Of a stretch of 64,000 nucleotides of DNA, positions 26,530 through 34,790 are shown one piece after another (within the stretch, counting starts at the first letter, position 1; the number at the start of each line of letters is the position of its first letter). Origin of the DNA: Burkholderiaceae bacterium (lineage in GTDB: Bacteria > Pseudomonadota > Gammaproteobacteria > Burkholderiales > Burkholderiaceae_C); the NCBI GenBank assembly GCA_026125795.1, contig JAHCKM010000002.1, positions 1,116,001 through 1,180,000 of the forward strand, read 5' to 3'. The translations under genes were made by a program, and so were the position numbers. A model generated the notes under the pieces. It was not told where the DNA came from, made no database searches, and saw only the letters and a list, made by a program, of their open reading frames with translations.

Positions 26530-27267
26530 TCAGCGCGCGTTCTCCACCAGGGCAATGCGACGCCGCAGCGCATCGAGCGCGGCCGCGTCGCCGGCGGCCT
26601 GCGCGCGCTGCGCCTGCAGCTTGAGCCAGGCCAGCAACGGCCGGCGCCAGCCCTGCGCCGAGGCGTTGTCGATGGCCGTGGCGATCACGGCCGGATTGGC
26701 ACGGTTGGCCTGCAGCAGGACGCCGGCGGCGATCTGGCGCGCCAGCGGATCCTTGATGCCCTGCAGCGCGCTCTCCGGATTCGCCGCAGCCGCCACCGCA
26801 CGGTGGTGCTCGGGCAGCAGCGCCGCTTCGGCCGCGCCGGCGCGGCCCGCGAGATACGCCGCATAGGCGCGCTCGGCCGGCGCTGCATCGGCACGCAGCG
26901 CCTCGAACGCGGCGCACGGCTCGAACTGCAGGCTGGCCACCTGCGCGGCGCAGCGCGTGAGCTCGGCGCGCGCCAGCAGATCGAGTCGGCCGGTGCCGGC
27001 GATGGCCTGGCGTGCGACCGCGAACTCGCGCTCGGCGATCGACGTGCGGCCTTCGAGCCAGGCGCCGGAGCCACGCTCGAGCGCGCTCTGCGCGTTGATT
27101 TTCCAATCGGGCTGCGGCGGAGTGCTCGAACAGGCAGCGATGGACAACACGGTGGCCAGACCCAAGGTCACCCAAGCGAACACCGCGGATCCGGCTTTGC
27201 CGGTCCGCTGGTGTTGCCCCCTTGAGGGGGAGGCGACCGCCAGGTCGCTTCGGGGGTGGTCGGTCAT
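26530..27267 (-). CDS. Helical lipoprotein of an Mla-like operon, N-terminus altered by a repeat element
   Basis: 245 residues from the ATG that overlaps the MCE-gene stop (ATGA). The true signal begins about residue 29 (VFAWVTLGLATVLSIAACSST, lipobox IAAC). Residues about 4-27 are encoded by an extragenic repeat element. A GTG at 27183 would give a normal 217-residue lipoprotein without that segment and is a real alternative. The mature part is all-helical and Ala-rich with TPR-like periodicity (AEREFAVARQAIAGTGRLDLLARAELTRC). It is last in a permease-MCE-lipoprotein operon, so it may be the auxiliary outer-membrane component. Confidence 0.75.
   Translation of the reverse strand: MTDHPRSDLAVASPSRGQHQRTGKAGSAVFAWVTLGLATVLSIAACSSTPPQPDWKINAQSALERGSGAWLEGRTSIAEREFAVARQAIAGTGRLDLLARAELTRCAAQVASLQFEPCAAFEALRADAAPAERAYAAYLAGRAGAAEAALLPEHHRAVAAAANPESALQGIKDPLARQIAAGVLLQANRANPAVIATAIDNASAQGWRRPLLAWLKLQAQRAQAAGDAAALDALRRRIALVENAR
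27187..27258. repeat. Extragenic palindromic element inside the lipoprotein 5' end
   Basis: Three hairpins lie in series: CCGGC-TTT-GCCGG, CCCCC-TTGA-GGGGG and GCGACC-GCCA-GGTCGC, then TTCGGGGGTGG. This is the composite palindromic element common between genes in Burkholderiales. Here it is read in-frame as the N-terminal extension of the lipoprotein (residues about 4-27) if the ATG at 27267 is used. Confidence 0.7.
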
Positions 27268-28220
27268 GGCAGTTTGATCTCCACCTCGCGCGCGAACGGC
27301 CACTTGCGGTTCAGCTCGTTGACCATGCCCTCGATCTTGCGCAGGTTGGACTCCACCTCGGTGCGCAGCGCACCCAGGTCGTCGGTGGCCACCTTGGCGT
27401 TGCCGGCGATGGTCTGCGCGTCGGCCAGGATGGCGTCTACCTTCTGGAGGCTGGCACCGGTCTGGTCGAGCAGGCCGCGCAGCTGCACTACCGTCTCGCG
27501 CACCTCGGGCAACACGCCGCGTTGGCCGAACAGCTGCGTATCGGCCTTGGCGCTCATGCCGTCGAGGCGCGCCAACAGCGCATTGGTGCGTTCGATCGTG
27601 GTGACCAGGCGCTGCGCGTCGCGCTCGTTGCCGAACAGCATGCCGAGCACGCCGCGCTGGCCGTTGAGCCGTGCGCTGGCGGCATTGAGATTGGCCAGCG
27701 TCTGCGCCAGCTCGGAGTTCTCTGCGGTGAGCGTGGTGAGGTTGGCCACCAGCTCGCGCACCGAAGCCACCAGCTTGGGGATCTCCTCGGTGGAGTCGCC
27801 GCGCAGCACGGTGCGCACCGCGCCGTCATCCAACGTCGGATCGGTGAGGATGCCGGAATAGGCGCGCAGGTTGGTGCCGCCCACCAGACTGCGTGCCAGC
27901 ACGAACACGCTCGATTGTTTGAGCCAGTGCGCATCCTTCTTCGGCACGTCGATGTGGATGTGCGCCTTGCCGTCGTCGCCCAGCCGCACGCCGCGCACGC
28001 GGCCGATCGGGAAGCCGGCGAACGTCAGGTCCATGCCGACCACCACGCCCTCGGAATCGTCGGCCACCAGCGTGAGCTGCTGCGTCGGCTCGAACACGCC
28101 GCGCGCGTAGAGCAGGAACAGCACCGAGGCCACGACCAGCACCACCAGCGCCGCCAGCAGCAAGCCGGCCTTGAGGCCCACGTTGGCGATCGGTTGGGGC
28201 GGCGCGTCGCGTTCGTTCAT
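27264..28220 (-). CDS. MCE/MlaD-family lipid-transport protein
   Basis: 318 residues. One N-terminal transmembrane helix (about 17-40, LLLAALVVLVVASVLFLLYARGVF) is followed by one MCE domain at about 47-125 (QQLTLVADDSEGVVVGMDLTFAGFPIGRVRGVRLGDDGKAHIHIDVP) and a long coiled-coil region to the end. MlaD-type proteins form hexamers in the periplasm and pass lipids to the inner-membrane permease. It lies 4 bp downstream of an MlaE-type permease gene. The Gln/Asn/Leu-rich helices suggest a tunnel-forming tail as in YebT/PqiB, though shorter. Confidence 0.93.
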   Translation of the reverse strand: MNERDAPPQPIANVGLKAGLLLAALVVLVVASVLFLLYARGVFEPTQQLTLVADDSEGVVVGMDLTFAGFPIGRVRGVRLGDDGKAHIHIDVPKKDAHWLKQSSVFVLARSLVGGTNLRAYSGILTDPTLDDGAVRTVLRGDSTEEIPKLVASVRELVANLTTLTAENSELAQTLANLNAASARLNGQRGVLGMLFGNERDAQRLVTTIERTNALLARLDGMSAKADTQLFGQRGVLPEVRETVVQLRGLLDQTGASLQKVDAILADAQTIAGNAKVATDDLGALRTEVESNLRKIEGMVNELNRKWPFAREVEIKLP

Positions 28221-28224
28221 CAGA

Positions 28225-29031
28225 TCACAGGATGTTGACCGCCAGCGACGCGGCCTCGATCAGCAGCAGCAGCGCGAACAGCCGCACCAGCCCGCGCACC
28301 TCGGCACTCATGCGCGAACGCGTGGCGTCGTGCAGCGCCGACCCCATCGGGACCAGCACCGCGGCCAGGCTGAACAGCAGCGTCTTCAATCCGAACACCA
28401 CGACGACGGTCGGGCTGAACACGCGGCCCACGGTGCGCGTGTAGCCCTCCAGCGCCCACAGCGTGAAACCGTACGACGCGAGATAGGCCAGCACCAGCGC
28501 CACCACGCCGGCCAACATCGACAGCAGCGCCACGCTGAAGAGACCGGCCACGGCGCGCGGCAGCACCTCGTGGCGCAGCGGGTCGAGGCCGCGCTCGCGC
28601 AGGCGCGCCAACTGGCCGCCGAGGCGCAGCGCCGCCAGCTCCTCGCCGTGCGGCAGCGTGCAGCGCACCGCGACGAACAGCGCCGCGGTGAGCGGGATGA
28701 TCTCCACCACCAGCACGCGCACCACCATCTCGAGCGCGTACTGCGTGAGGCCGTAGCTCAGCGCGGTGACGACCACGATGCGCGCGATCACCAGGCTGAG
28801 CAGCGACGACAGCAGCGTGAACCACACCAGCACCGGCGCGGTGTCGAGCACGATGTGGCGGGCGATCTCGCGGCGCTGGCGGCGCGAGTAGCTGCCGGGT
28901 GCCAGCGCCATCACGCCGATCACCGCGCCGAAGTGCACGATGCGCCACCAGCCGACCATCCAGCGCCATGCGTTGCGGGCCAGCAGCGTGAACACGGCGT
29001 GCGCGGGAGCGTGCGCGAGCATGGGGCGCAT
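28225..29031 (-). CDS. MlaE-family ABC permease
   Basis: 268 residues with about six hydrophobic segments. MlaE-type features: ARHIVLDTAPVLVWFTLLSSLLSLVIARIVVVTALSYGLTQYALEMVVRVLVVEIIPLTAALFVAVRC, the SLIP-like region with GEELAALRLGG, and GVVALVLAYLASYGFTLW. It would be the inner-membrane half of a lipid (phospholipid or toluene-tolerance Ttg2-type) transporter. The ABC ATPase that normally precedes this gene is absent here; the upstream neighbour is a histidine phosphatase on the same strand. Start uncertain between 29031 and 29022. Confidence 0.88.
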   Translation of the reverse strand: MRPMLAHAPAHAVFTLLARNAWRWMVGWWRIVHFGAVIGVMALAPGSYSRRQRREIARHIVLDTAPVLVWFTLLSSLLSLVIARIVVVTALSYGLTQYALEMVVRVLVVEIIPLTAALFVAVRCTLPHGEELAALRLGGQLARLRERGLDPLRHEVLPRAVAGLFSVALLSMLAGVVALVLAYLASYGFTLWALEGYTRTVGRVFSPTVVVVFGLKTLLFSLAAVLVPMGSALHDATRSRMSAEVRGLVRLFALLLLIEAASLAVNIL

Positions 29032-29072
29032 GATAGGTGCAGCCCGCCGCCGGCCTGGCTGCCGAGTGTCGC

Positions 29073-29711
29073 TCAGCGCATCGGCAGCGCGGCCCAATCG
29101 GCCACCGCCAGGCGCGCCAGCACGACCCAGCCATCGCCCGTGGGCTTCAGCACGATCGCTTCACCCTCGGCCAGATGCGGCGCTCCGGCCACCGCGCGAA
29201 ACGGCGTGCCGTGGCCCACCATCCAGCGGTTGCTGCCGTCCGGCACACGCTCGCTGAGCAGGCGCTTCAGTCCAGGGTATTGGTTCGGTTCGGTCCGCTC
29301 GCGCATCGGCGCCGTCGGTGTGGCCGTGCCGAACATCAGCCGGGCGTGCTCCATCGTGCGGCACATCGGGCTGGCCAGTACGCTGCCGAGCGGCAGCTTC
29401 AGCGCCGTGATGCGCTGGCCGATCGCCTTGGCATCGGCGCGCCCCTGTTCGCTCAGCAAGCGCTGGTTGGCACAATCGTCGTAGCTGCGCATCGACTGGT
29501 CGTTGCGCGAGAAATCCGTGGCGGTGTGGCGAAAGTAGATGACCAGCCCGCCCGCGCGCAGCGCGCGCACCAGTGCGACGCCTTGCAGGCGCGCCTGTGC
29601 GTCGGGCGACGACGAGCGCTCGGCTTGCGGCGCCGAGGCGCCCGGCGCCTGCGCGAACGCGAGGCACGACCACAGCGACAGCACGCACGTGATGAATCCG
29701 ATCGCGCGCAT
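29073..29711 (-). CDS. Secreted histidine phosphatase family protein
   Basis: 212 residues. Signal peptide MRAIGFITCVLSLWSCLAFAQ. The phosphoglycerate-mutase/acid-phosphatase fold is shown by the catalytic His in YFRHTATD (RHG-motif position, with T instead of G) and VGHGTPFRAV near residue 165. SPMCRTMEHARLMFG has the conserved second Arg. The exact RHG is degenerate (RHT), as in a known periplasmic subset. The substrate is a phosphate ester, unknown. It is followed in the same direction by the MlaE gene 41 bp later but may have its own promoter. Confidence 0.85.
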   Translation of the reverse strand: MRAIGFITCVLSLWSCLAFAQAPGASAPQAERSSSPDAQARLQGVALVRALRAGGLVIYFRHTATDFSRNDQSMRSYDDCANQRLLSEQGRADAKAIGQRITALKLPLGSVLASPMCRTMEHARLMFGTATPTAPMRERTEPNQYPGLKRLLSERVPDGSNRWMVGHGTPFRAVAGAPHLAEGEAIVLKPTGDGWVVLARLAVADWAALPMR

Positions 29712-29720
29712 GCTGCGGCG

Positions 29721-30710
29721 TCAGTCGGTGTCCAGGCCGGCGACGATCTCGTACGAGCGCAGCCGTGCCGCATGGTCGTGGATGGCGCCGGCCACGATCA
29801 GCTCGTGCGCGCCGGTGCGCTCGACGATCGCCTGCAGCTCGCGCCGCACCTTGTCGGGCCCGCCGCTGGCGGTGGCGGCCAGCATGCGCTGCACGCCGGC
29901 GCGTTCGTCTGGACTCCACAGCCCGTCCATCGACTCCACCGGCCTGGGCAACGGCCCCCGCACGCCGCGCCGCATGCCGAGAAAGCGCTGCTGCAGCGAC
30001 GTGAGCAGCCGCGCGCCCTCGGCGTCGCTGTCGGCCGCGACCACGTTGACGCCCACCATCGTGTGCGGCTCCGGCCAGCGCGCCGACGGACGATAGGTCT
30101 CGCGGTAGACGTCGAGCGCCTGCTCCAGCAGATCGGGCGCGAAATGCGACGCAAAGGCATACGGCAGCCCCAGATAGGCGGCCAGCTGCGCGCCGTACAG
30201 GCTCGAGCCGAGGATCCACACCGGCACCTGCGTGCCCGCGCCGGGGATCGCACGCACCGCCTGGCCCGGCTGCGGCGCATCGAGGTAGTGGATCAACTCG
30301 ACCACGTCGCGCGGGAAGTCGTCGGCGTCGTTGGCATCGAGGTGGCGGCGCAATGCACGTGCGGTGAGCTGGTCGGTGCCGGGCGCACGGCCCAGGCCGA
30401 GATCGATGCGGCCGGGAAACAGCGTGGCCAGCGTGCCGAACTGTTCCGCGATCACCAGCGGCGCGTGGTTGGGCAGCATCACACCGCCCGAGCCGACGCG
30501 GATCGTCCGGGTGCCGCCGGCCACGTGGGCGATCAGCACCGCGGTGGCCGAGCTGGCCACGCCGTCCATGTTGTGGTGCTCGGCGAGCCAGAAGCGTTTG
30601 TAGCCCCAGCGCTCGGCATGCTGCGCGAGGTCGAGGCTGTTGCGCAACGCGCTGGCGGCATCGCCGCCTTCGACGATGGGGGCGAGATCGAGGATCGACA
30701 GTGGAACCAT
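29721..30710 (-). CDS. LLM-class flavin-dependent oxidoreductase (luciferase-like)
   Basis: 329 residues. A TIM-barrel of the bacterial luciferase-like monooxygenase family, single-chain type: [65 protein letters not shown], then [38 protein letters not shown], the FMN-binding signature. The MsnO8/LLM subgroup is the best fit. Such enzymes use reduced FMN (or F420) and O2; substrate unknown. The ATG at 30710 starts the conserved N-terminus. It is divergent from the metal-dependent hydrolase gene. Confidence 0.92.
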   Translation of the reverse strand: MVPLSILDLAPIVEGGDAASALRNSLDLAQHAERWGYKRFWLAEHHNMDGVASSATAVLIAHVAGGTRTIRVGSGGVMLPNHAPLVIAEQFGTLATLFPGRIDLGLGRAPGTDQLTARALRRHLDANDADDFPRDVVELIHYLDAPQPGQAVRAIPGAGTQVPVWILGSSLYGAQLAAYLGLPYAFASHFAPDLLEQALDVYRETYRPSARWPEPHTMVGVNVVAADSDAEGARLLTSLQQRFLGMRRGVRGPLPRPVESMDGLWSPDERAGVQRMLAATASGGPDKVRRELQAIVERTGAHELIVAGAIHDHAARLRSYEIVAGLDTD

Positions 30711-30766
30711 GGCCGCATCATGCATTGCGGCGCGCGCCGCTGCCGGCGCAGTGGTATGTTTGGCGC

Positions 30767-31594
30767 ATGAGCGCCACCGCCGAGCCGATCGTCCGCCGCC
30801 TGCGGGTGGATCTCGACACGCCGCCGCCGCGCCACTGGTGCGGCGGCGATGCGTTTCGCACCGCGTGGTTCAACGCGCTGTCGATGAGCTTTCCGGTCGG
30901 TGAGCAGTTCTTCATCGACGCGGTGCGCGCCGGCGTGGCCACGCTGACGCCCGAGCAGCGCAGCGCGTTCGAGCCGGCGATCAAGGCCTTCATCGGGCAG
31001 GAGGCCACGCACCGGCGCATCCACGCGCTGTTCAACGCGCACCTCGAGAAGCAGGGGCTGGTCGATCGCTGGAGCGCACGGGCGCTGCGGCGGCTGAAGA
31101 AGCTCGACGGCGCCGACCTGCGCATCTGGGTCGGTGCCACCGCGGCCACCGAGCACTTCACGGCGATCCTGGCCGAGCACCTGCTGTCGGATCGTTCATC
31201 ACTGGCCGGTGCCGAGCCGCGCCTGGCCACGCTGTGGCTGTGGCACGCGAGCGAGGAGACCGAGCACCGCAGCACCGCGTTCGACCTGTACCGCGCGATG
31301 GGCGGCAACGAGGAGTGGCGGCTGCGGCTGTTCCGCGTGGTGACCTGGAACTTCATCACCGACGCGCTGCGCCAGACGCTCAACAACCTGTGGCACGACG
31401 GCAGCTTCTGGCGCTGGCGCACGTGGGCCGAAGGCTGGCGCTTCCTGTTCGGCCGCGACGGCTTGGTGCGCGCGTTGAAGGAACCGTGGCGCCGCTACCT
31501 GCGCGAGGACTTCCATCCGTCGCAGCAGGACGAACACCTGGCCACCGCGTGGCTGCGCGAGCACGCGGCAGCGTGGGAGCCGGTCCGATCGTGA
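30767..31594 (+). CDS. Metal-dependent hydrolase (COG3687-type)
   Basis: 275 residues. The family is defined by a helical bundle with conserved acidic and His residues: [73 protein letters not shown]. Several E/H positions (E41, ExxxH, EETEH) look like a di-iron or other metal site, as in ferritin-like proteins. Product function is unproven despite the hydrolase label. It starts at ATG 30767 ([15 protein letters not shown]). The genes before and after are unrelated. Confidence 0.88.
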   Translation: MSATAEPIVRRLRVDLDTPPPRHWCGGDAFRTAWFNALSMSFPVGEQFFIDAVRAGVATLTPEQRSAFEPAIKAFIGQEATHRRIHALFNAHLEKQGLVDRWSARALRRLKKLDGADLRIWVGATAATEHFTAILAEHLLSDRSSLAGAEPRLATLWLWHASEETEHRSTAFDLYRAMGGNEEWRLRLFRVVTWNFITDALRQTLNNLWHDGSFWRWRTWAEGWRFLFGRDGLVRALKEPWRRYLREDFHPSQQDEHLATAWLREHAAAWEPVRS

Positions 31595-31598
31595 GCAT

Positions 31599-31628
31599 TA
31601 CAATGGCGCGCAACGTAAGGAGCGCGCC
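31599..31628 (+). promoter_or_regulatory. Toxin-antitoxin promoter with hairpin around the ribosome-binding site
   Basis: A -10-like TACAAT at 31599-31604 is followed by an inverted repeat GGCGCGC (31605-31611) / GCGCGCC (31622-31628) whose loop AACGTAAGGA contains most of the AAGGAG Shine-Dalgarno. The second arm ends directly before the antitoxin ATG. It may be the autoregulatory operator, a translation-controlling hairpin, or both. A matching -35 is weak. Confidence 0.5.
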
Positions 31629-31850
31629 ATGGCCGAATCCACCATCACCGCCAAGGGCCAGACGACCGTTCCCGCCGATATCCGGGCGCTCGTCGACGCC
31701 AAGCCGGGTACTCGTCTGGTGTGGTCGGCAATGGCGGACGGCACCATCATCGTCCGGGCCAAGACCAAGTCGATTCTCAGCATGGCTGGAATGCTGAAAG
31801 CCCCGAAGGGCAAGCATGTCAGCGTCGAAGATATGAACCCCTGGCGCTGA
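31629..31850 (+). CDS. AbrB/MazE-type antitoxin
   Basis: 73 residues. The N-terminal swapped-hairpin DNA-binding domain is clear (STITAKGQTTVPADIRALVDAKPGTRLVW, about 4-33), followed by VRAKTKSILSMAGMLKAPKGKHVSVEDMN, the disordered tail that wraps the toxin. This pairs with a PIN-domain toxin whose gene starts 3 bp after this stop. The antitoxin neutralises the RNase and represses its own operon. AAGGAG lies 7 bp upstream of the ATG. Confidence 0.92.
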   Translation: MAESTITAKGQTTVPADIRALVDAKPGTRLVWSAMADGTIIVRAKTKSILSMAGMLKAPKGKHVSVEDMNPWR

Positions 31851-31853
31851 CAG

Positions 31854-32258
31854 ATGGCGGCGCTGGACACCAACGTTCTGGTTCGCTACATCGTCCAGGA
31901 CGACGTGGCACAGCTGGCCGCTGCGCGGCGGCTCATCGGCCGGTGCGTCGCCGAAGGCCAGACACTGTTCGTCCCGGTCACAGTCGTGCTCGAGCTCGAA
32001 TGGGTGCTGCGGTCAAATTTCGGCGTCGCGAAGGACGACGTCCTGCTCACGCTGTCGAGCCTCTTCTCGGCGGCCGAGTTGGCCTTCGAGTCGGAGCGCG
32101 CACTGGAGGTTGCGCTGCAGCTCTTCCGCAAGGGCTCGGCAGACTTCGCTGACTGCCTTCACATCGCGTCGGCTACGTATGCCGGTGAGCAGCCGCTGTG
32201 GACCTTCGACAAGGGCGCCGCCAAAGTGAGCGGCGCGCGGTTCCTGTCGAAGGCATGA
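31854..32258 (+). CDS. PIN-domain ribonuclease toxin (VapC family)
   Basis: 134 residues. The four-acid PIN active site is visible: Asp5 in ALDTNVLVRY, Glu48 in VLELEWVL, an Asp in SADFADCLHIASA, and Asp near residue 122 in TFDKGAAKVSG. VapC toxins cleave tRNA or rRNA when the antitoxin is degraded. The small intercistronic gap to the AbrB-type antitoxin fits translational coupling. Module type: AbrB antitoxin with PIN toxin, type II toxin-antitoxin. Confidence 0.92.
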   Translation: MAALDTNVLVRYIVQDDVAQLAAARRLIGRCVAEGQTLFVPVTVVLELEWVLRSNFGVAKDDVLLTLSSLFSAAELAFESERALEVALQLFRKGSADFADCLHIASATYAGEQPLWTFDKGAAKVSGARFLSKA

Positions 32259-32279
32259 AGCGCTGACCGACCAGTCATG

Positions 32280-32834
32280 TCAGCGCGCCGGCGCGGTGTA
32301 GCGCGCCACCAGCGACGCGTCGAGCCGATAGCCGCTTACGCCCATCGACGAATCCTGGCGTGCGGTCTTCAGCACGCCGCTCACCCACACCGTGTCCATC
32401 GACGCGAAGCCCTTGACCGGCTTGGCGGCGACCACGTGCACGATCTGGTTGGCCGGCGGCGGCGGCGAGTGGATGCAGGCGCCGAAGTACGGCACCAGCA
32501 GGAACTCCTTCAGGCCGTCCTTGCCGTCTTCGAGCGGCACCAGGTAGCCCGGCAGCTTGACCGACTGTCCATCGAGCGCCGCGTTGGTGGGCGCGTTGTC
32601 CCACAGCTCGCGCAGCGCGCGCATCTGCTGCAGCGCCTGCGGGCTGCCGTCGACGAGCGCTCCGACGTTCTTGTCGCGCATCTCCTTGAACGGATCCCAG
32701 TCCTTGGGCACCAGATCGTCCCATCGGATCTCGCGGAAAGCCGGTTGCGCGATGCTGCCGACGGTGGCCAGCAGCATCAGCGGCAGCCACAGGGCGCGCA
32801 GCCAGGCACCGATGCCGGCGGACTTGATGTTCAT
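32280..32834 (-). CDS. DUF3299 protein (metal-uptake operon, last gene)
   Basis: 184 residues. Signal or anchor segment WLRALWLPLMLLATVGSIA, then the DUF3299 domain: LVPKDWDPFKEM at about 41-52, the LPGYLVPLE core strand, and the block FLLVPYFGACIHSPPPPANQ at about 111-130. Its Cys and His could bind a metal. The ATG at 32834 has GGAG 6 bp upstream. It lies 22 bp downstream of the FtsX-type permease and is a paralogue of the DUF3299 protein at 34116-34790, with which it shares an identical 76-bp stretch. Confidence 0.85.
   Translation of the reverse strand: MNIKSAGIGAWLRALWLPLMLLATVGSIAQPAFREIRWDDLVPKDWDPFKEMRDKNVGALVDGSPQALQQMRALRELWDNAPTNAALDGQSVKLPGYLVPLEDGKDGLKEFLLVPYFGACIHSPPPPANQIVHVVAAKPVKGFASMDTVWVSGVLKTARQDSSMGVSGYRLDASLVARYTAPAR
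32431..32506 (-). repeat. 76-bp exact duplicate between DUF3299 paralogues (copy 1)
   Basis: Identical base for base with 34270-34345. It encodes the block from LLVPYFGACIHS to ANQIVHVV in both proteins, while the rest of the two genes is diverged. The matching silent sites suggest gene conversion or a recently copied module. Confidence 0.85.
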
Positions 32835-32856
32835 GCTGAGCTCCATGTCGAAAAGG

Positions 32857-34119
32857 TCAAACCCGGGGTGAAAGCCCGTCGGCCAGCGACAGGCGATAGG
32901 CGCGGTATCCGGGCACCAGGCTGGCCAGCCAACCGCAGGCAAGCACCGCGCCCACCACCAGCCACTCGGTGGCGGTGGGCGCCTGCAGGCGCAAGGCCAC
33001 GCCCAGGTGCGATTGTGTCCAGCCGCCGAGCGCGGCGACCAGCAGCACGCAGACGAGCGCGCCGAGCGCCACGCCGATGGCGGTGACGAGGCCGCCTTCG
33101 GCCGCGAGCAGCAGCACGATATGGCGCGGCCCGGCGCCAACGGCGCGCAGGATGGCCAGCTCGCGCCGGCGCTCATTGAGGCCCGCCAGGATCACTGCCA
33201 CCAGCCCGGCCAGGCTCACCAGCGCGACCAGCACGCTCATCAACAGCAGCGCACGCTCGCCGGCGCCCACCACGTCCCACAGCTCGTCGAGCGCTACGCC
33301 GGGCAGGATGGCGAGCAGCGGCTCGGCCTCGAACTCGGCGATCGTGCGCTGCACCGAGAACACCGCGGCGCGGTTCTTCAGGCCGAGCAGCACGGCGGTC
33401 ACCGTCTTGGGGGTCAGATCGTGGCGACTCACCTGATCGGCCGGCACCGCCAAGCCCGGCAGCGGCGCACCGGCGATCCAGTCGAGGTGCAGCGCCTCGA
33501 TACCCTGCAGGCTCACGTGCACCGAATGGTCCACCGGCGTGCCGGTGCGCTGCAGCAATCCGACCACGGTGAACGGCTTGTCGGCGTGCTCGTTGGCGGC
33601 GAGCGCGCCGTCGCCATGGCTGAGCACGATGCGGTCGTCGAGCTTATAGCCCAGGCGGCGCGCGACCTCGGCGCCGAGCACCGCATCGAACACGCCGTGG
33701 AACGCACGGCCCTGCGCCAGCCGCAACGGCTGGCGCTCGCCGTAGTGAAAGTGCTCGAAGTACTCCGGCGTGGTGCCCACCACCGCAAAGCCGCGGTGCG
33801 AGTCGCCGAGCGAGATCGGCAGCATCCACGCCACCGCACGATGCCGGCCGATGGCCAACGCGCTGCTCCAGCGGATGTTGTGGGTGGCGTTGCCGATGCG
33901 GAACACCGAGTACAGCAGCAGCTGCACCGTGCCCGTGCGCGCGCCGACGATCAGGTCGGTGCCCGAGACCGACTGCGCGAAGTTCTCACGCACGTCGTGG
34001 CGGATGCGCTCGATCGCCAGCAGCAGAAAGGTCGCGAGCGCGATCGACAGCGCCACCAGCAGCAGCACGAAGCGCCGGTTCCACGCGCTCTGCACGGCCA
34101 GTGCAAACAGCGCCCTCAT
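32857..34119 (-). CDS. FtsX-type ABC transporter permease
   Basis: 420 residues. An N-terminal helix (FVLLLVALSIALATFLLLAIE) precedes a large periplasmic domain of about 240 residues (SVSGTDLIVGARTGTVQLLLYSVFRIGNATHNIRW). Three C-terminal helices follow (ALLLMSVLVALVSLAGLVAVILAG, HIVLLLAAEGGLVTAIGVALGALVCVLLVAALGG, WLVVGAVLACGWLASLVPGYRAYRLSLADGLSP), the MacB/FtsX/DevC fold. The start ATG overlaps the stop of the DUF3299 gene upstream. With the ATPase at 34787 it would form a transporter acting on an envelope substrate, not a classical nutrient importer; the link to metal uptake comes from neighbours. Confidence 0.92.
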   Translation of the reverse strand: MRALFALAVQSAWNRRFVLLLVALSIALATFLLLAIERIRHDVRENFAQSVSGTDLIVGARTGTVQLLLYSVFRIGNATHNIRWSSALAIGRHRAVAWMLPISLGDSHRGFAVVGTTPEYFEHFHYGERQPLRLAQGRAFHGVFDAVLGAEVARRLGYKLDDRIVLSHGDGALAANEHADKPFTVVGLLQRTGTPVDHSVHVSLQGIEALHLDWIAGAPLPGLAVPADQVSRHDLTPKTVTAVLLGLKNRAAVFSVQRTIAEFEAEPLLAILPGVALDELWDVVGAGERALLLMSVLVALVSLAGLVAVILAGLNERRRELAILRAVGAGPRHIVLLLAAEGGLVTAIGVALGALVCVLLVAALGGWTQSHLGVALRLQAPTATEWLVVGAVLACGWLASLVPGYRAYRLSLADGLSPRV

Positions 34120-34790
34120 TCGTGGGCCCCCGGCGTGACCGGACCGATCGCGCTGGCCGCGAGCCGGTAGCCGCTCACAGCCACGTGCGACTCGTGGCGC
34201 GCCACGTGCAGCGTGCCGCGCACCCACACGGCGTCCATGGCGCGCAGGCCCGCCCGCGGCTGGGCCAGCACCACGTGCACGATCTGGTTGGCCGGCGGCG
34301 GCGGCGAGTGGATGCAGGCGCCGAAGTACGGCACCAGCAGGAACTGCGTCGTGCCGTGCGGCGCGCTTTCGATCGGCACCACGTAGCCGGCAATGCGCGC
34401 GCTGCGGCCGTCGAGCGCCGGATCGGTGGGCGCCGCGTCCAGGGTGTCGCGCAGGCGGCGCAGCGCGGCGCGCGCCTGCGCGTCGGCGTCGGGCCGCGCG
34501 CCTTGCGTCTGCTGCAGCTCGCGGATCTGCTGCCCCGGGTCCCAGCCGGCCGGCACGAGCTCGGCCCAGCGCGTGACGCGCGCGCTGCCGTCCGCTGGTG
34601 CCGCGGCGTCGTGCGCCGGCGCGCGACGGAAGTCGAGCGCAGGCCGCAGCGGTGGGATGACCACGGTGGCCAGCACCACGATGAGCACGAACGCGAGCAC
34701 GGTGAGCGCGCCCCACCATCGCCCGCCGGGCCCTGACGGCGCGTTGCCCAGCTGGCGGCGCCTGTCGTCGAACCGGCGTGATGTCGTCAT
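34116..34790 (-). CDS. DUF3299 protein (metal-uptake operon)
   Basis: 224 residues. A transmembrane anchor near residue 30-48 (WWGALTVLAFVLIVVLATVVI) is followed by an Ala/Pro linker and the DUF3299 domain: LVPAGWDPGQQIRELQQ at about 83-99, the strand IAGYVVPIE, and a C-terminal half carrying the identical 76-bp module. The Cys in the FGACIHS block is conserved in both paralogues. It overlaps both neighbours by 4 bp (ABC ATPase before, permease after), so it is translationally coupled to both transporter subunits. Confidence 0.85.
   Translation of the reverse strand: MTTSRRFDDRRRQLGNAPSGPGGRWWGALTVLAFVLIVVLATVVIPPLRPALDFRRAPAHDAAAPADGSARVTRWAELVPAGWDPGQQIRELQQTQGARPDADAQARAALRRLRDTLDAAPTDPALDGRSARIAGYVVPIESAPHGTTQFLLVPYFGACIHSPPPPANQIVHVVLAQPRAGLRAMDAVWVRGTLHVARHESHVAVSGYRLAASAIGPVTPGAHE
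34270..34345 (-). repeat. 76-bp exact duplicate between DUF3299 paralogues (copy 2)
   Basis: Identical to 32431-32506, in the same orientation and same codon phase. Flanking bases differ immediately on both sides. Confidence 0.85.
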
